Assembly (NCBI RefSeq): GCF_043290135.1
Contig: NC_134700.1
Coordinates: 79,605,000-79,668,999 of the forward strand
DNA: 64,000 bases
Origin: Rhipicephalus microplus
Taxonomy: Eukaryota; Arthropoda; Arachnida; Ixodida; Ixodidae
Direction: 5' to 3'
The number at the start of each line of letters is the position of its first letter. The first letter of the stretch is position 1. Below the pieces are notes generated by a model. That model searched no databases. It was not told the DNA's origin and saw only the letters and a program-made list of their open reading frames with translations. The position numbers and the translations under genes are program-made. This document shows, in pieces, positions 22,815 through 33,500 of the stretch.

Positions 22815-22966
22815 TGCCGCGCGCTTGACCTGCCAGCGCAAAAAGAGGCAGACGAAGTGGCAGTTCCCCTCGTGCCATTGTTCTGTTTTTGGCTGCGCTG
22901 AGCCGACCGCTCTTCGGACTTTTGTGAGGACGCCTTAAAAACGTCTCCTGTCTCTTTAACGTGACA
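22815..22966 (+). repeat. gypsy-2 3' LTR (152 bp)
   Basis: Identical to the 5' LTR and followed by the target repeat ATAT. Confidence 0.95.
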
Positions 22967-23429
22967 ATATTCAATATAGAAGTACCGCCATCCAGCGGAC
23001 ATTCCAAGGACCAAACGAGAGATGGCACGACCTGACTAAAGTGAGCTGCACGCACGCACTTTCTTGTGGCCTGCGCTGCGTGTCTACTTCCCACCTTTCA
23101 CAACCGGCGGCCCAGTACTCGCTAAACCTTGCTAAAACCAAGAAGGTTACACCCAGCTACATTGTAAGGTTACATCGCAACCCTTTGTGATCAGATAGTC
23201 CTCGAAGTGCGTCCTTCTGATACTAGTTTGGTTTAGGAACCATCATTTTCAAGGCAAAGTTCATTGGAGATTAAGTCACAGATACTTTTCTATGTAGGTT
23301 ATTTATTCAGAAACAACTGTATTTTACTTATGGTTAGCGTGCGTGAGTTCTCTCCTCAATCGAAAAGGTTACATGCGTGCCACTCCTCTAGTCCTGCCGT
23401 GGAGGTGGGTACTACTACTACTACTACTG

Positions 23430-23469
<40 letters not shown>

Positions 23470-23494
23470 TACTACTACTTTACTACTACTACTT

Positions 23495-23548
<54 letters not shown>

Positions 23549-23615
23549 AACTACTACTACTACTACTATATACATCACCGACGCACGACCCACGCCTTAA
23601 GAACCTTCGCCCCTG
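22967..23615. repeat. MITE-like repeat, copy 1, right part
   Basis: After gypsy-2 the text resumes with GAAGTACCGCCATCCAGCGGACATTCCAAG and ACGAGAGATGGC, a variant of the 60-bp unit of the second copy. The region ends ACCCACGCCTTAAGAACCTTCGCCCCTGAAAT (23588-23617 region), matching the right terminus CACGCCCTAAGGAGCTTCGCCCC at 28090-28111. It includes the CTA/TAC microsatellite. Sequence at 23040-23400 is otherwise unrecognised. Confidence 0.5.
23410..23568. repeat. (TAC)n microsatellite
   Basis: About 150 bases of imperfect TAC/ACT triplets with a few interruptions (TGC, TTC, TTTA). The poly-Tyr, poly-Thr, poly-Leu and poly-Ser frames seen here are artefacts. Confidence 0.95.
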
Positions 23616-24059
23616 AAATAGTATGATTGAGATTATGACGAATAAAAGCCTGGCCTCGAGTACAGAAAACAATGGTGAAGGCGTCACTGATGACATAAGT
23701 AGGTAATATACTACACTTCCGTAAAATACCTTACCGTTGTAATTACGCCATTACACATTCTGAATAAATTCTTGCTTAGGTAAACAGTATTTGTGCTCAC
23801 GATGACAAATTTTTCAAATAGTTTTTTAAGGAGTAGTCTCGGACAAAAATTCACGAAGTTTTTCGCGTACAAGAGTTGGCTACTATTGCTCACCCCCCTT
23901 GGCGAATGTATTCTTCAAAAGAGTAAATGGCTTGTATGTTCGTTATGGAAAAGAATTGGCAGATCCCATGTACAGCCCCAATTGATATTATGCGAAGCAC
24001 GACTGAGAAAGGATATGTCACTTGAAAATCAGCACAAGGTTACGAGGTGGATGTAAATG
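23616..24059. other. Non-genic stretch with shared array-edge motif
   Basis: No gene. From 23962 (AGATCCCATGTAC, ATTATGCGAAGCACGACTGAG) the sequence resembles 7380-7420, marking the left edge of the following tandem array. Confidence 0.5.
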
Positions 24060-24345
24060 ATGCCGTACATGACTTCCGCGTCATGATTGTCATGTTTGGA
24101 TATGTCGTTTACGTTCGTCATCTATTCACGTCAGGTGATACCAAAATTAGTATATGTTGAGCTAACGAATCGACCACGAGCACGCTACGAACGCAGTATG
24201 TTGTCATGTACTTACATGACACGCATGTCAGGATTATCATGTTTCCACCAGTCATATATGTCGTCATCCATTGACGTCACGTGATACCAAATTCAGTTCA
24301 TGTGGAGCTAGGAAAACAGCGGCGAGCGCATCATGAAGGGCCCAA
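24060..24345. repeat. 147-bp tandem repeat, locus 2, left
   Basis: Units start at CATGACTTCC (24068) and CATGACACGC (24215), period 147. Each has GATTRTCATGTTT, a TCGTC/TTGACGTCA block, GTGATACCAAA and GAGCTA...CGAGCGC. The array is interrupted at 24346 and again by LINE-B. Confidence 0.75.
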
Positions 24346-24715
24346 TGTACTCCAATGTAGCGTTGACGCGTGCGCACGCTGGCACAGCGACGCTACGTTA
24401 GCAAAACACGAGCACTCTACAGTCAGACGCCAAGCGCGACCAGCATCCGTCGGCACGGCACGACGGCAACTAGCGCGAAATGCGACATGCTTCATTACGC
24501 GCCGATGCGTTATCCAGACAACACTGCGTCTCCCTCTTTTTGTGACGGAGGGACGCCGGACGTGCTGAAACGCGCATGCGTCAAAGAAACAAAGCGCCTG
24601 CGAGTATATGGCACGACAGGCGCCTGGCATTGCAACGCAGGCGTGACGCGACGAAATGAACGAAGGCGAGCACACGCAAAGCGGCACGTTGAAATGTCTT
24701 GGCGCCTTGACTGTG
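24346..24715. repeat. CpG-rich insert within the tandem array
   Basis: About 370 bases very rich in CG dinucleotides (GACGCGTGCGCACGC, GGCACGGCACGACGGC), quite unlike the AT-rich array units on either side. The frames on both strands have no recognisable motif. No other copy in the window, so it could be a higher-order array component or an insertion. Confidence 0.4.
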
Positions 24716-24917
24716 GCATGTAGTCATGTTCTCAAATGCCACGCATCTCATGATAATCATGCTTGCACCAGTCGCATACTTTCGGCATCCTTTGGCGTCA
24801 CGTAATACCGAATTTGGCACATCGAAGCTAGAGAAACAGCCGCAAACACATCATCTCTGTGACATGTAGTCATATTGTTACGGCACCCTTGTCGTGATTA
24901 TCATGTTTGGATGGGTC
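24716..24917. repeat. 147-bp tandem repeat, locus 2, middle
   Basis: TAGTCAT landmarks at 24721 and 24867 (spacing 146). The array breaks at 24917 inside the CATGTTTGGATGGGTC block, where LINE-B is inserted. It resumes at 42818 with the duplicated GATGGGTC. Confidence 0.8.
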
Positions 24918-24955
24918 GGAAGTGATTCTTTGTAGAACACATCTCGCTCGTCTCA

Positions 24956-26126
24956 GTGCTTTTCTGGACTTTTCGCTGCACTTGTGGGGTGTATTGCCCC
25001 GTAGGTTGCGGTAATGTGTGCACAACCTCACGAGGTGACGTCCGACTCCGGTTCGACTACGACCGCTACCTCGAAAAAGCGAGGAACACATCCAGTGAGA
25101 GTGATGACACTGAGCTGTACTCCGCATCTTGCGACGAGTCCTCAGACGACGGCTTTCAACCTGTCCTGCACCGCAAGGCCAAGCGACGGATCATCAATCC
25201 ATCGCCGGTGTCAAGTACAGCCACCGTAAAAACGGCACCCCAGCGATGGCCTCATTCCATACTGTTTGTGCCAAAGAACGCTATCGAAAGTCTGCGTGTT
25301 CTGAACAGGCAAGCGCTTTCGCTCTATTTTGAGAACGCTGTGCCGAACGAGATTAAAGACCTACGGCTTAATACAAGAAGAAACATCCTGGCTGTCGATG
25401 TGCCCCACCCGAGTGCGCTGAGCACGCTGCAACAAGTAACACAACTGAGAAACATTGCAGTTAGATCTATGATCCAGCCGATGGTGCGACCACATCAGGA
25501 GTCATTTTCGACATTTACAGGGAAATCCCAAACGCAGACCTTCCAATACTTATAAAACCAGCGAGTCAAGACAACGTCATTGTCAGCATTGGACGGCTTG
25601 GTAACACACGCTGTGTGAGAGTAACGTTCAAAGGTGACTGTCTTCCCGCATACGTGAAGGTTGGCCACTTTCGTCAACCAGGTCGACCGTTCATTCCTAA
25701 ACCCATGCAATGCTTCAATTGTCAGAAGATCGGCCATGTAAAGGGTGTTTGCAGGAGCTCCGCAGCGTGCCCCCGGTGCGCCGAACCACACGCGAAAGAC
25801 AACTGTAGCGTTACCACACTGAAGTGTCCTAACTGTCAGGGTGCTCACAAGGCTTCTTCGGAAGAATGTCCGCACATAAAGAAACAATTTTCTATTCTGA
25901 AGCAAATGGTACGAGACAGCTTAACCCACAAAGAAGCTGCCGAGAAAATCCGACGAAGACGACGTCGCCGTCGAAGGTCTTCACGTCGGAGAGCGCCAGC
26001 GTCAGGCGATAAGTCAACGCATCAGTAAAGGTCGCCATCTGCAGTGTACAGCACGGCACAGACGTTGGAAAAGAGCAAAGGGGCAGACCAGTCTCTACAG
26101 AAGAGTGGCCTCCACTTACGCGTACA
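24956..26126 (+). pseudogene. LINE-B ORF1 (nucleic-acid-binding Gag-like), 5' part
   Basis: Acidic N-terminal region (SSESDDTEL, CDESSDDGFQPV), then a basic stretch and a block LNRQALSLYFENAVPNEIKDL matching LINE-C ORF1 (LNRQSLSEYFDRTEFSQVNEI). A frameshift near 25510 and stops precede the C-terminal part (25615-26028), which has CCHC-type knuckles: CFNCQKIGHVKGVC, CPRCAEPHAKDNC and CPNCQGAHKASSEEC. An Arg-rich run follows. The frame is interrupted at about 26126 by LINE-A2, and the last part is at 38283-38617. The protein would bind element RNA. Confidence 0.85.
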
Positions 26127-26175
26127 CAACGCTCAGAAGATGGTGGTGGTAAAAAACATTTATTTCAGAAAAAGT

Positions 26176-27639
26176 CTACTGGAGAGCGCCGACGTGGCCC
26201 ATCGGCGTGCTAGAGTGGCAAGACCCTATTTCTGGGACGCCAGTGGAGCTGGAAGCTGCCTGTGCGCACTCCACCAAGGAGCGTTGCGCAACCAAGGTAG
26301 AGCAGCCGAGCAGGTTCTCCTCCCAAGCCTCTCTAATTGGGATAAGAAAAGGGGATGAGAAAGGGACTGGATTTACTGGGCACGTTGCTACGACGTGATA
26401 TGTGTCGGCGAGGACATGACAGGTCGAGCAGGTGCTATTGATTTCCGGCAAAAAGTGCCTGGCGACCGCTGGACTGATAAAGGTGTTCGTCTGCAGGCGG
26501 CGTAGCAGTCGTTCGTCCGCTTTCTCCAAACCGCGTGCAGGGTTCGAGTAGAGGCCGCGCGAAGCCCGGTAATAAGCCAAAATTTCGCGAAACCGCGTCA
26601 GGTTGGTATTGCCAGATTACGTCTCGGAACATGGAGGGGCAACGGCCCGGACAGGAGAAGCGCGGGCAGCGGCATTTGCCGCCTCATTGCCGGGCAGGCC
26701 CGAGTGGCCTGGGGTCCAGACTATACGAATGGGATGAGGGTTAAAGCGCCAAGAGGCTGCCTGTAGTAGGCTAGCCACTAGCGGGGCAATGGAACCCTGA
26801 AGTTACTGAGAACAGGCCGAGCGCAAATTCGTCAGGATGGTGCGTGAGGCAGGGTGAGAGGCGGCCAAAGCTATCGCAACCTCTTCAGCGTGCGTTAATG
26901 TGTCTGCTCGAAAGGAGAGGCCATCGACGTGTTTGCCCTATGTAATCACGGCAGCCGTGAAGTGACCCGAGGGGGAGGGACCCGAGACGTCCACGTAGAA
27001 AACACCAGGACTATCGGAGTGTCGCGTATGAATGGCCGCGGCGCGTGCTAGTCTACGGCCAGGATGGAGGTTGGGGTTCATATTACGGGGTAGAGGTTCC
27101 ACCCACAGCTTTTGACGCCAGAGCTCTGGTACCGGCTGCAGAGGGTCTTGGTCAGATATCGGGTTAAGGCCAAGCCTGTGTAGAACACGGCGCCCTGAAG
27201 GCGTCTGCGACAGTCGATTCATTTGGTTAACGCGATGAGCTTCGCGCATCTCTGCAATGGTGTTGTGTACCCCCAGAGCCGCGAATCGGCTGTTGGAAGT
27301 TGCAATAGGTAGGTCCCAAGCGCGTTTGCATACTGAACGAAGAAGGACGTCCAGCTGGTGCTCGTGTCGACGACGCAGGCGAAGGTAAGGCAAGGCGTAG
27401 AAGACGCTAGTGGTCAAAAACGCGTGGGCCAATCGGAGGGACTGAGACCTGCGGAGGACACCGTGCTTGGTAGAAACTCGCCGAATCATGCGGCTCACCT
27501 GTTCGCTGGTGCGTCTGAGGCTTGCTATTGTGCCCTTTGGATCCAAAGACAATGTGAGGTGATGGCCAAGAACCCGAATATTTTGCACTGATGGTACGGG
27601 CCCGGACGGAAGAAAAAAATTCTGCCATATCCACGAAGT
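26176..27639 (-). pseudogene. LINE-A2 ORF2, 3' part: thumb, RNase H, zinc knuckle
   Basis: Minus strand. VQNIRVLGHHLTLS, MIRRVSTKHGVLRR, HAFLTTSVFYALPYLRL, EAHRVNQMNRLSQTPSGRRVL and ELWRQKLWVEPLPRN, then the RNase H start VFYVDVSGPSPSGHFTAAVI (to about 26940). A frame break follows. The C-terminal frame (26580-26176) has GLEKADERLLRRLQTNTFISP and the knuckle CSTCHVLADTYHVVATC, the termination module of I-group ORF2 proteins. It is the same family as LINE-A1, from which gypsy-1 cut the corresponding stretch. Confidence 0.85.
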
Positions 27640-28115
27640 GAATGATGATGAGTGGGCGAAGCTCCGGAGGTAAACCTGGTAAACCATGAATCCTCTGTTC
27701 ATTTTGCCCACTCGATTTTATTACATCGCTCCCCCTAGCGTACGTCGCCGCACTAAATTGAACGATTGCCTTCAACCAATGACACGCGCCATATGTGACA
27801 TCATTCCCATTTTATAAGATCTCGCGTCTTTCATCAACTACAAGTACCGCTTTCTAGTTTATAACATCTTGCATCTTTTCATCATCAGCTACAAGTACCA
27901 CCATCTAGTGAACACTACAAGAACTAAACGAGAGGTGGCTACATACAGGAGACGGTACCGCCATCTAGTGAACACTGCAAGAACTAAAGTAGAGGTGGCT
28001 ACATACAGGGGACGGTACCGCCATCTAGTGAACACTGCAAGAACTAAACTAGAGGTGGCTACATACAGGCTACAGGGGACGCACAGCCCACGCCCTAAGG
28101 AGCTTCGCCCCTAAA
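27640..28115. mobile_element. MITE-like element, copy 2, inside LINE-A2 ORF2
   Basis: About 470 bp with a perfect 12-bp inverted repeat near the ends: GGGCGAAGCTCC at 27654-27665 and GGAGCTTCGCCC at 28099-28110. The interior has no coding capacity and holds a three-unit 60-bp minisatellite. LINE-A2 RT sequence (ending SPLSPP) is on one side and the following LINE block (PSGPVPSVQNIRV) on the other. Exact ends and target duplication were not resolved. A related but diverged repeat brackets gypsy-2. Confidence 0.6.
27895..28080. repeat. 60-bp minisatellite, three units
   Basis: Units start at 27895, 27955 and 28015 (GTACCRCCATCTAGTG...ACATACAGG). The first two are 60 bp and the third has an extra ACAGGCT-type insertion. 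Units 2 and 3 differ by very few bases. Confidence 0.95.
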
Positions 28116-29675
28116 ATTTGAGGGGGCGATAGCGGAGAGACTGAAAGAAGAGCCGATTTAGCTGGAGAGCACTCCAGGCCGCATGAACCAGCGTAGGTGT
28201 CCACCAGAAGGGCAGCCTTTTGCAGGCGTTCTTCGACTTGCGCTAAGGAGCCTGTGTTGGTTAAGATTGTGATATTGTCCGCATATAGTGCGTGTTGTAT
28301 TCCCTCGACCTTGCTTAGAAGAGAGGGGAGGTTCATCATCGCCAGGTTAAAGAGCAGAGAAGACAGGACTGCCCCTTAGGGTGTACCCCACGTGCCTAAT
28401 AAGTACGGGTGGTGTTCGGTAAAATTAAGGCGAATGAACGCAGTGCGATGTGATAGAAAGGCGCGAATGTAGTTGACAGTCTTCTGCCCGCAGTTTGTGG
28501 TAGACAGGTTAGTGAGTATAGTGCTGCGTTTGACGTTGCCGAACGCCCCGCGGAGATGGAGAGCGAGCACGGCTTTATCGTTATGGCGCATAGTAGTCGG
28601 CTCTATGATATTGTGTTGAAGCTGGAGCAGGACGTCTTGCGCCGACAGATGCGGGCGAAAGCCAAACATCGTGTCGCCAAAGGTCCTCCTGGCCTCCAAG
28701 TAGGCGGAAAGGCGTTTGCGAACCATGGTTTCCATGAGTTTGCCTGCGCAAGACGTAAGTGAGATGGGTCTCTATGCCTCGATACTAAAGGACATTGCCT
28801 ATTTGTGTATGAATGTCACGACCGATGTGGTCCATTTCATTGGAAGCGGAGAGCCGTCCCGTATAGAATTTATAAGATGGAGTAGCGAGAGGTGTGCTTA
28901 GTCGGGAAGATTTGCCAGGAGTGATACCGTGATTCCATCGCGTCCAGGGGCCGTGCCCCATCGCATTTTCGTGAGTGCAAATTGTAAATCGGAAAGCGTG
29001 TATGGGGCGTCGAGGTTGGTGTTAGGTGTGCCGGAATACGTATATGCGGTTCCTGCGGGATCAATTGTGCGGCAGATGTAGCGGTCACAAAGTTCTCGCG
29101 CAAGTTCATCCGTAGTGCCCTGAAAGGCATACAGAGCACGGTGGAGCTGGCGTTGCGTTTCTCCCCTGGTGGTGGAGGGATCGAGAAGGCTTCTAAAGAG
29201 TCGCCACGCACTCTTAGAGCTCATCTGGTTTGCAGCCTTTAAACAGGTGTCTGCCCAGTTGGCATCGGAAAGTTGTGCAGAGTATGCAGCCGCCTCTGCA
29301 GTCAGCGCCTCAATGCGAGCGCGAAGTTTCCGATTAAGTTTGTTGCGTTTCCAGCGCTTACGAGCCCGCGGCGAGCGTGCCAAAGATATAGGAGGTGTGG
29401 ATCGATTGCAGGCGTCAAATTAGAGGTTGCAAGGGTGCGAGTGTCCACTTGTTTCATATGGAGGGCGTATGATGCCCACGCTGCATATTCGGTCGAGGAG
29501 AGGACGGCGGGGAATGGTTGCATTCTGAACTGAGTCCAATCGATGAGACGGGCTTGGCCCCAGTGTTGGCGCATTTTCTGCCGCGGTGTGACCGAAATGC
29601 GGAGTAAAAAGTGATCGCTGCCTAGGGTTTCGCTTAAATTTTCTCATGTAGCATCGCGGATGTGACGGGTGAGGG
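28116..29675 (-). pseudogene. LINE-A2 ORF2, middle: end of endonuclease to RT
   Basis: Minus strand. GSDHFLL-type endonuclease end (about 29610), then RARKRWKRNKLNRKLRARIEAL, SSKSAWRLFRSLLDP and the RT start YTLSDLQFALTKMRWGTAPGRDGI (29383-28898). A damaged stretch precedes FGFRPHLSAQDVLLQL and ALHLRGAFGNV (28735-28376). RT motif A normally has Asp at the position read here as His (L-H-L), and its second Asp is Gly. The catalytic YADD box reads YADN (near 28280). Both changes abolish polymerase activity. A frame break lies near 28376. Confidence 0.85.
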
Positions 29676-30444
29676 TGTTGTGAGTGAAGTGCGCGAGTCA
29701 AGTGACTTTCAAATTTGGCGCGTAAGATGAACTACTGACAATGTGTGCAAGATGGCGTATTGCGCCAGTGCGGCGAACACTGGCGATTGGAAAAAGAAGA
29801 AAATTCAAGGAAATGGGAGAAAAATCCAGAGCCAGGGCATCGAAGAACGAGGAAGAGGAGATTCGGGCTCGTGCTTGGAAAAAGAAGGCTAGGGTGCGGC
29901 GTGCGACCTCGTCGGGTGCGAGTACCTCCTGGGCGTCAGGGCATCCACCTAGCGGGCGACTGTTTCCACGGGGTCCTGGTGACCATTCAACCGCAGCGGC
30001 TATTGGCGAATCCTTGGCAAGACCTTGGTCTGATGTTCGAGCGGAAGACAGCGCAGCAGATGACGTCTACCGAGAGCGGGAGCAAGCCGTCGGGCTACGG
30101 GCCCGAGCTTATGCACTCTCACCACGGCAGCTTCCCCAATGGACCATTGAAGGGCGTGAACCGCTGGTGAGCCGTATCCGTCTTCTTTCGCGTCCGGACT
30201 CAAACACGAGGACATTAACGAAAAGGACTGTTTAGACTCTTAGAGGTTTCCGCTCGCTAACGAAGCTGACAGTGCTAATTAGTTAACATTTTTCTGATCT
30301 TAGTATTTTCCTTTTTGTGTTTTTTTTTGTGTGTTTGTGAAAGTACAATTTTTTTTTTGCAAATCAAACGCTCACTTCCTTTTCTCGTGAGAGAATAACG
30401 TTTCACAGCTAGCTCGACTGGCTTTATTTACTGAACCTGTCACA
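29676..30444 (+). repeat. gypsy-3 5' LTR (769 bp)
   Basis: Starts TGTTGTGAGTG and ends CCTGTCACA. It contains two overlapping open frames (29741-30235, 164 codons; 29745-30170, 141 codons) repeated exactly in the 3' LTR. No known domain. Transcription signals were not resolved. Confidence 0.95.
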
Positions 30445-30446
30445 AA

Positions 30447-30464
30447 TTGGCGTCCGCGACAGGA
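30447..30464 (+). other. gypsy-3 primer-binding site
   Basis: TTGGCGTCCGCGACAGGA two bases after the LTR. The TGGCG start fits pairing with a tRNA ending CGCCA. Specific tRNA not determined. Confidence 0.7.
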
Positions 30465-30519
30465 CGTGAGTGTTTGCCACTAAAAAGTAGATTTGAGTAA
30501 GGCTAACTAAAAAAGTAAA

Positions 30520-33500
30520 ATGGGCTCGCGAGAGTTGATGGCGCTGGCAGAACGCATGGGGTTGGAGGGAGCAGAATTGCAGGCTTGGTTTGACGCACGA
30601 GAAGCGCGTGAGCGCGATGAACGAGCCGCGGAGAGAGACGCGAAGAAAGAACAGTTGGAGCTGGAAGGCCGCAATTTACAGCTACGTCTTGAAGTAGCAA
30701 AAACGGAGAACCAAACCCGAGAAGCAAGCCAGCGACACTTGGAAGTAGAAGAGAGGACGCTGCAACTGCGCCTGAGAGTAGCTGAGGCCGGTGTCGGTCA
30801 GCCTACGGTGGCTGACACGGGCAACCAAAGGAACGCGCCTATGGTAGTGAACCCGCATAACTTTATACCCGTTTTCAACGAGGACAGAGACGACCTTGAC
30901 GCCTACCTGAAAAGGTTTGAGAGAGTGGCGACAGGTCAAGATTGGCCACGGGAAAAGTGGGCCACGGCTCTTAGTTTGTGCCTTGGCGGAGAGGCTCTGA
31001 AGGTATTTGGACGGTTGTCACCGAACGATTCCCTGTCATACGACGAAGTCAAATTGGCACTGCTCCAGCGTTTTCGCTTCACGGCTGATGGCTACCGTGA
31101 GAAATTCCGGAAAAGCAAGCCTGAAGACGGCGAAACTGGAAAACAGTATGCCACGAGACTCCAAAGTTTCTTTGACAGGTGGATAGAAATGTCTCAGACA
31201 GAGAGGAATTTCGATTCAGTCCGTGACTTGATTGTAGCCGAACAATTCATGGCGAACTGCAGTAGTCAACTGGCGCTCTTCTTACGGGAGAAGAACTGCA
31301 AGACTCTGGAAGCCATGGCAGAGGCAGCTGATATATATATAGAGGCAAAGAGATTGAAGAACTTATTAATAGTTCAGAATAAGAGTGAGGGCACAACTGG
31401 GAAGGCTAAATTGATTTCAAGCCCAAGAGCAGAGATGCAATGTTTTGTTTGTGGCCGTAAGGGGCACAAGGCTTCTGACTGTCGAGGTAAACCTAAACAA
31501 GTATTTTGTACAAACTGCCGTAAGTGGGGGCATGATGTGAAGGGCTGTCAGAAAATGACTGGCACTTCGAAATCAACTACATCTTGTTTAATGCTACCCA
31601 AAGAAGAGACCGGTCCACAACAATCCATGATTGATGGCGACGACTCGGACCGAGACGACAATGTTATGGGCACGGTGAAGGCGCAAGCGCAATGTAAGAA
31701 ACGTCCCATGCCAGTGTTACCAGGGGAAGTGAATGGACAAATTGTTCGAGTCCTAAGGGACACCGGAAGCAACACGTTGGTAGTACGCCGGTCATTAGTA
31801 CCTGATGAAGCACTAACTGGCACTACCGCGACGTTGTGGTTGGCTGATGGCAGCACCATCGTAACCCCTGAGGCGGAGATACGTATCAGATCTCCATACT
31901 TTTCCGGCATGGCCATCGTCAAGTGTATGCCGTCGCCACTGTATGACGTCATAGTTGGGAACGTACCGGGGGCCCGTGACGCCAATGACCCCGACGTTTC
32001 GCGGAAACTTTCTCAAGATCAATTCATTAAGAAAAAAGTTCATTCTGCGGACGAAGGTAACCACCCAAATTCTCAACTGGTTGGTGCCGCACGTCTCAAT
32101 AGTTCGCGAAGGGCCATCTCTGTTGGGCTCCCTGGCCAGATGTCTCGCAAAATGTTTCGCGAAGAACAAGAAAAAGACCAGACGCTTGACATCTGCAGAG
32201 CCAGAGTGGGTAAGAAGTTTGTTAGAAAGGGCTCGACATCTTTTTCTTTCGTAGCCAAGAATGGTATTCTTTACCGACAATACTTCCTGTCCCCTGGTAA
32301 GATCATCGAACAAGCCATAGTCCCGAAGTCCCTGAGAGGCCAAGTGTTACGTTTGGCTCATGAAAATGTCATGTCAGGTCATCAGGGAGTAAAAAAAACA
32401 ATAGATCGAGTTCTGGACGCCTTCTACTGGCCCGGGGTACAAGAAGATATCCGCAGATATGTCCGATCATGTGACGCCTGTCAAAGGACTTTACCGAAAG
32501 GCAAGGTGGGCAAGGTGCCTCTAGGGCGTATGCCGTTGATCGACACCCCTTTTGAACGTGTGGCGGTCGACATCATTGGACCGATAACTCCAGCCTCGGC
32601 AAAAGGCCATCGGTATATTTTGACTCTTGTGGATTTCGCCACTCGCTACCCTGATGCAGTGCCTTTGACAGCAATTGACTCAGCTACAGTGGCCGAGGGA
32701 CTTGTCGAGATGTTTTCTCGCATTGGTTTTCCACGAGAAGTCTTGGCTGATCAGGCATCGTGCTTTACCTCAGATCCAATGAAGGAGGTGAATGAACTAC
32801 TGGCAGTCAAGCATCTTAGCTGCACTCCATACCATCCTATGTGCAACGGGATGGTAGAGAGGTTTAATGGAACACTCAAGCAAATGCTCCGCAAAATGGT
32901 TCAAGAACAGCCTAAATGTTGGGATCGCTTGCTAGCGCCTCTTTTGTTTGCTTATCGTGAAGCCCCACAAGCAAGCTCCGGATTCTCACCATTTGAACTT
33001 ATTTATGGCCGACATATTCGAGGACCTCTGAGCATCCTGAAAGAGCTATGGACTCATGATCAGGAGAACGAAGAACTTAAGACGACGTACGGATATGTCC
33101 TGGATTTAAGAGAGCGAATTGAGAAGACACTGGAGCTGGTACGACAAAACCTGAGCCGAGCACAGGTGTCGCAGAAAAGGTATTACGACCGCCACAGCAA
33201 GCAACGGGACCTGAAAGCAGGTGACCGTGCATTGATCTTGCTTCCCACAAGCAACAACAAGTTATTGATGCATTGGAAAGGGCCGTTTCCAGTCATAGAA
33301 AAGAAAAACGACTATGACTACTGGCTGGACCTTGGACACAGAAAAAAACTTTTCCACATAAACATGCTGAAAAAGTATGAAGAACGCCGTGAAGAACAGC
33401 TTCCTCAGACATCATCTTTTGTCGTTCTGGAGGAAGAGGAGTCTGAGAAACCACTACCAACTTTCAAAGTACAGGGTAGCTGCGGTATTGACTCCATAAA

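Larger units (their letters stand above)
17486..22966 (+). mobile_element. gypsy-2: full-length young Ty3/gypsy element
   Basis: 5481 bp bounded by two identical 152-bp LTRs and a 4-bp direct repeat ATAT (17482-17485 and 22967-22970). In order it holds 5' LTR, primer site, gag, a -1 frame change, protease, RT, RNase H, integrase with GPY/F, T-run, polypurine tract and 3' LTR. Identical LTRs imply recent insertion, since both are copied from one template. No env-like frame follows pol. The only visible coding defect is a 26-bp tandem duplication in pol. It lies within a MITE-like repeat that resumes at 22971. Confidence 0.95.

Noticed and set aside
23264..23696. Poly-Tyr, poly-Thr, poly-Leu and poly-Ser open frames
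   Set aside because: Translation of the TAC triplet microsatellite, open in several frames on both strands.
27895..28080. CRISPR-like array
   Set aside because: Contiguous 60-bp tandem units without variable spacers, in a eukaryotic transposon context.
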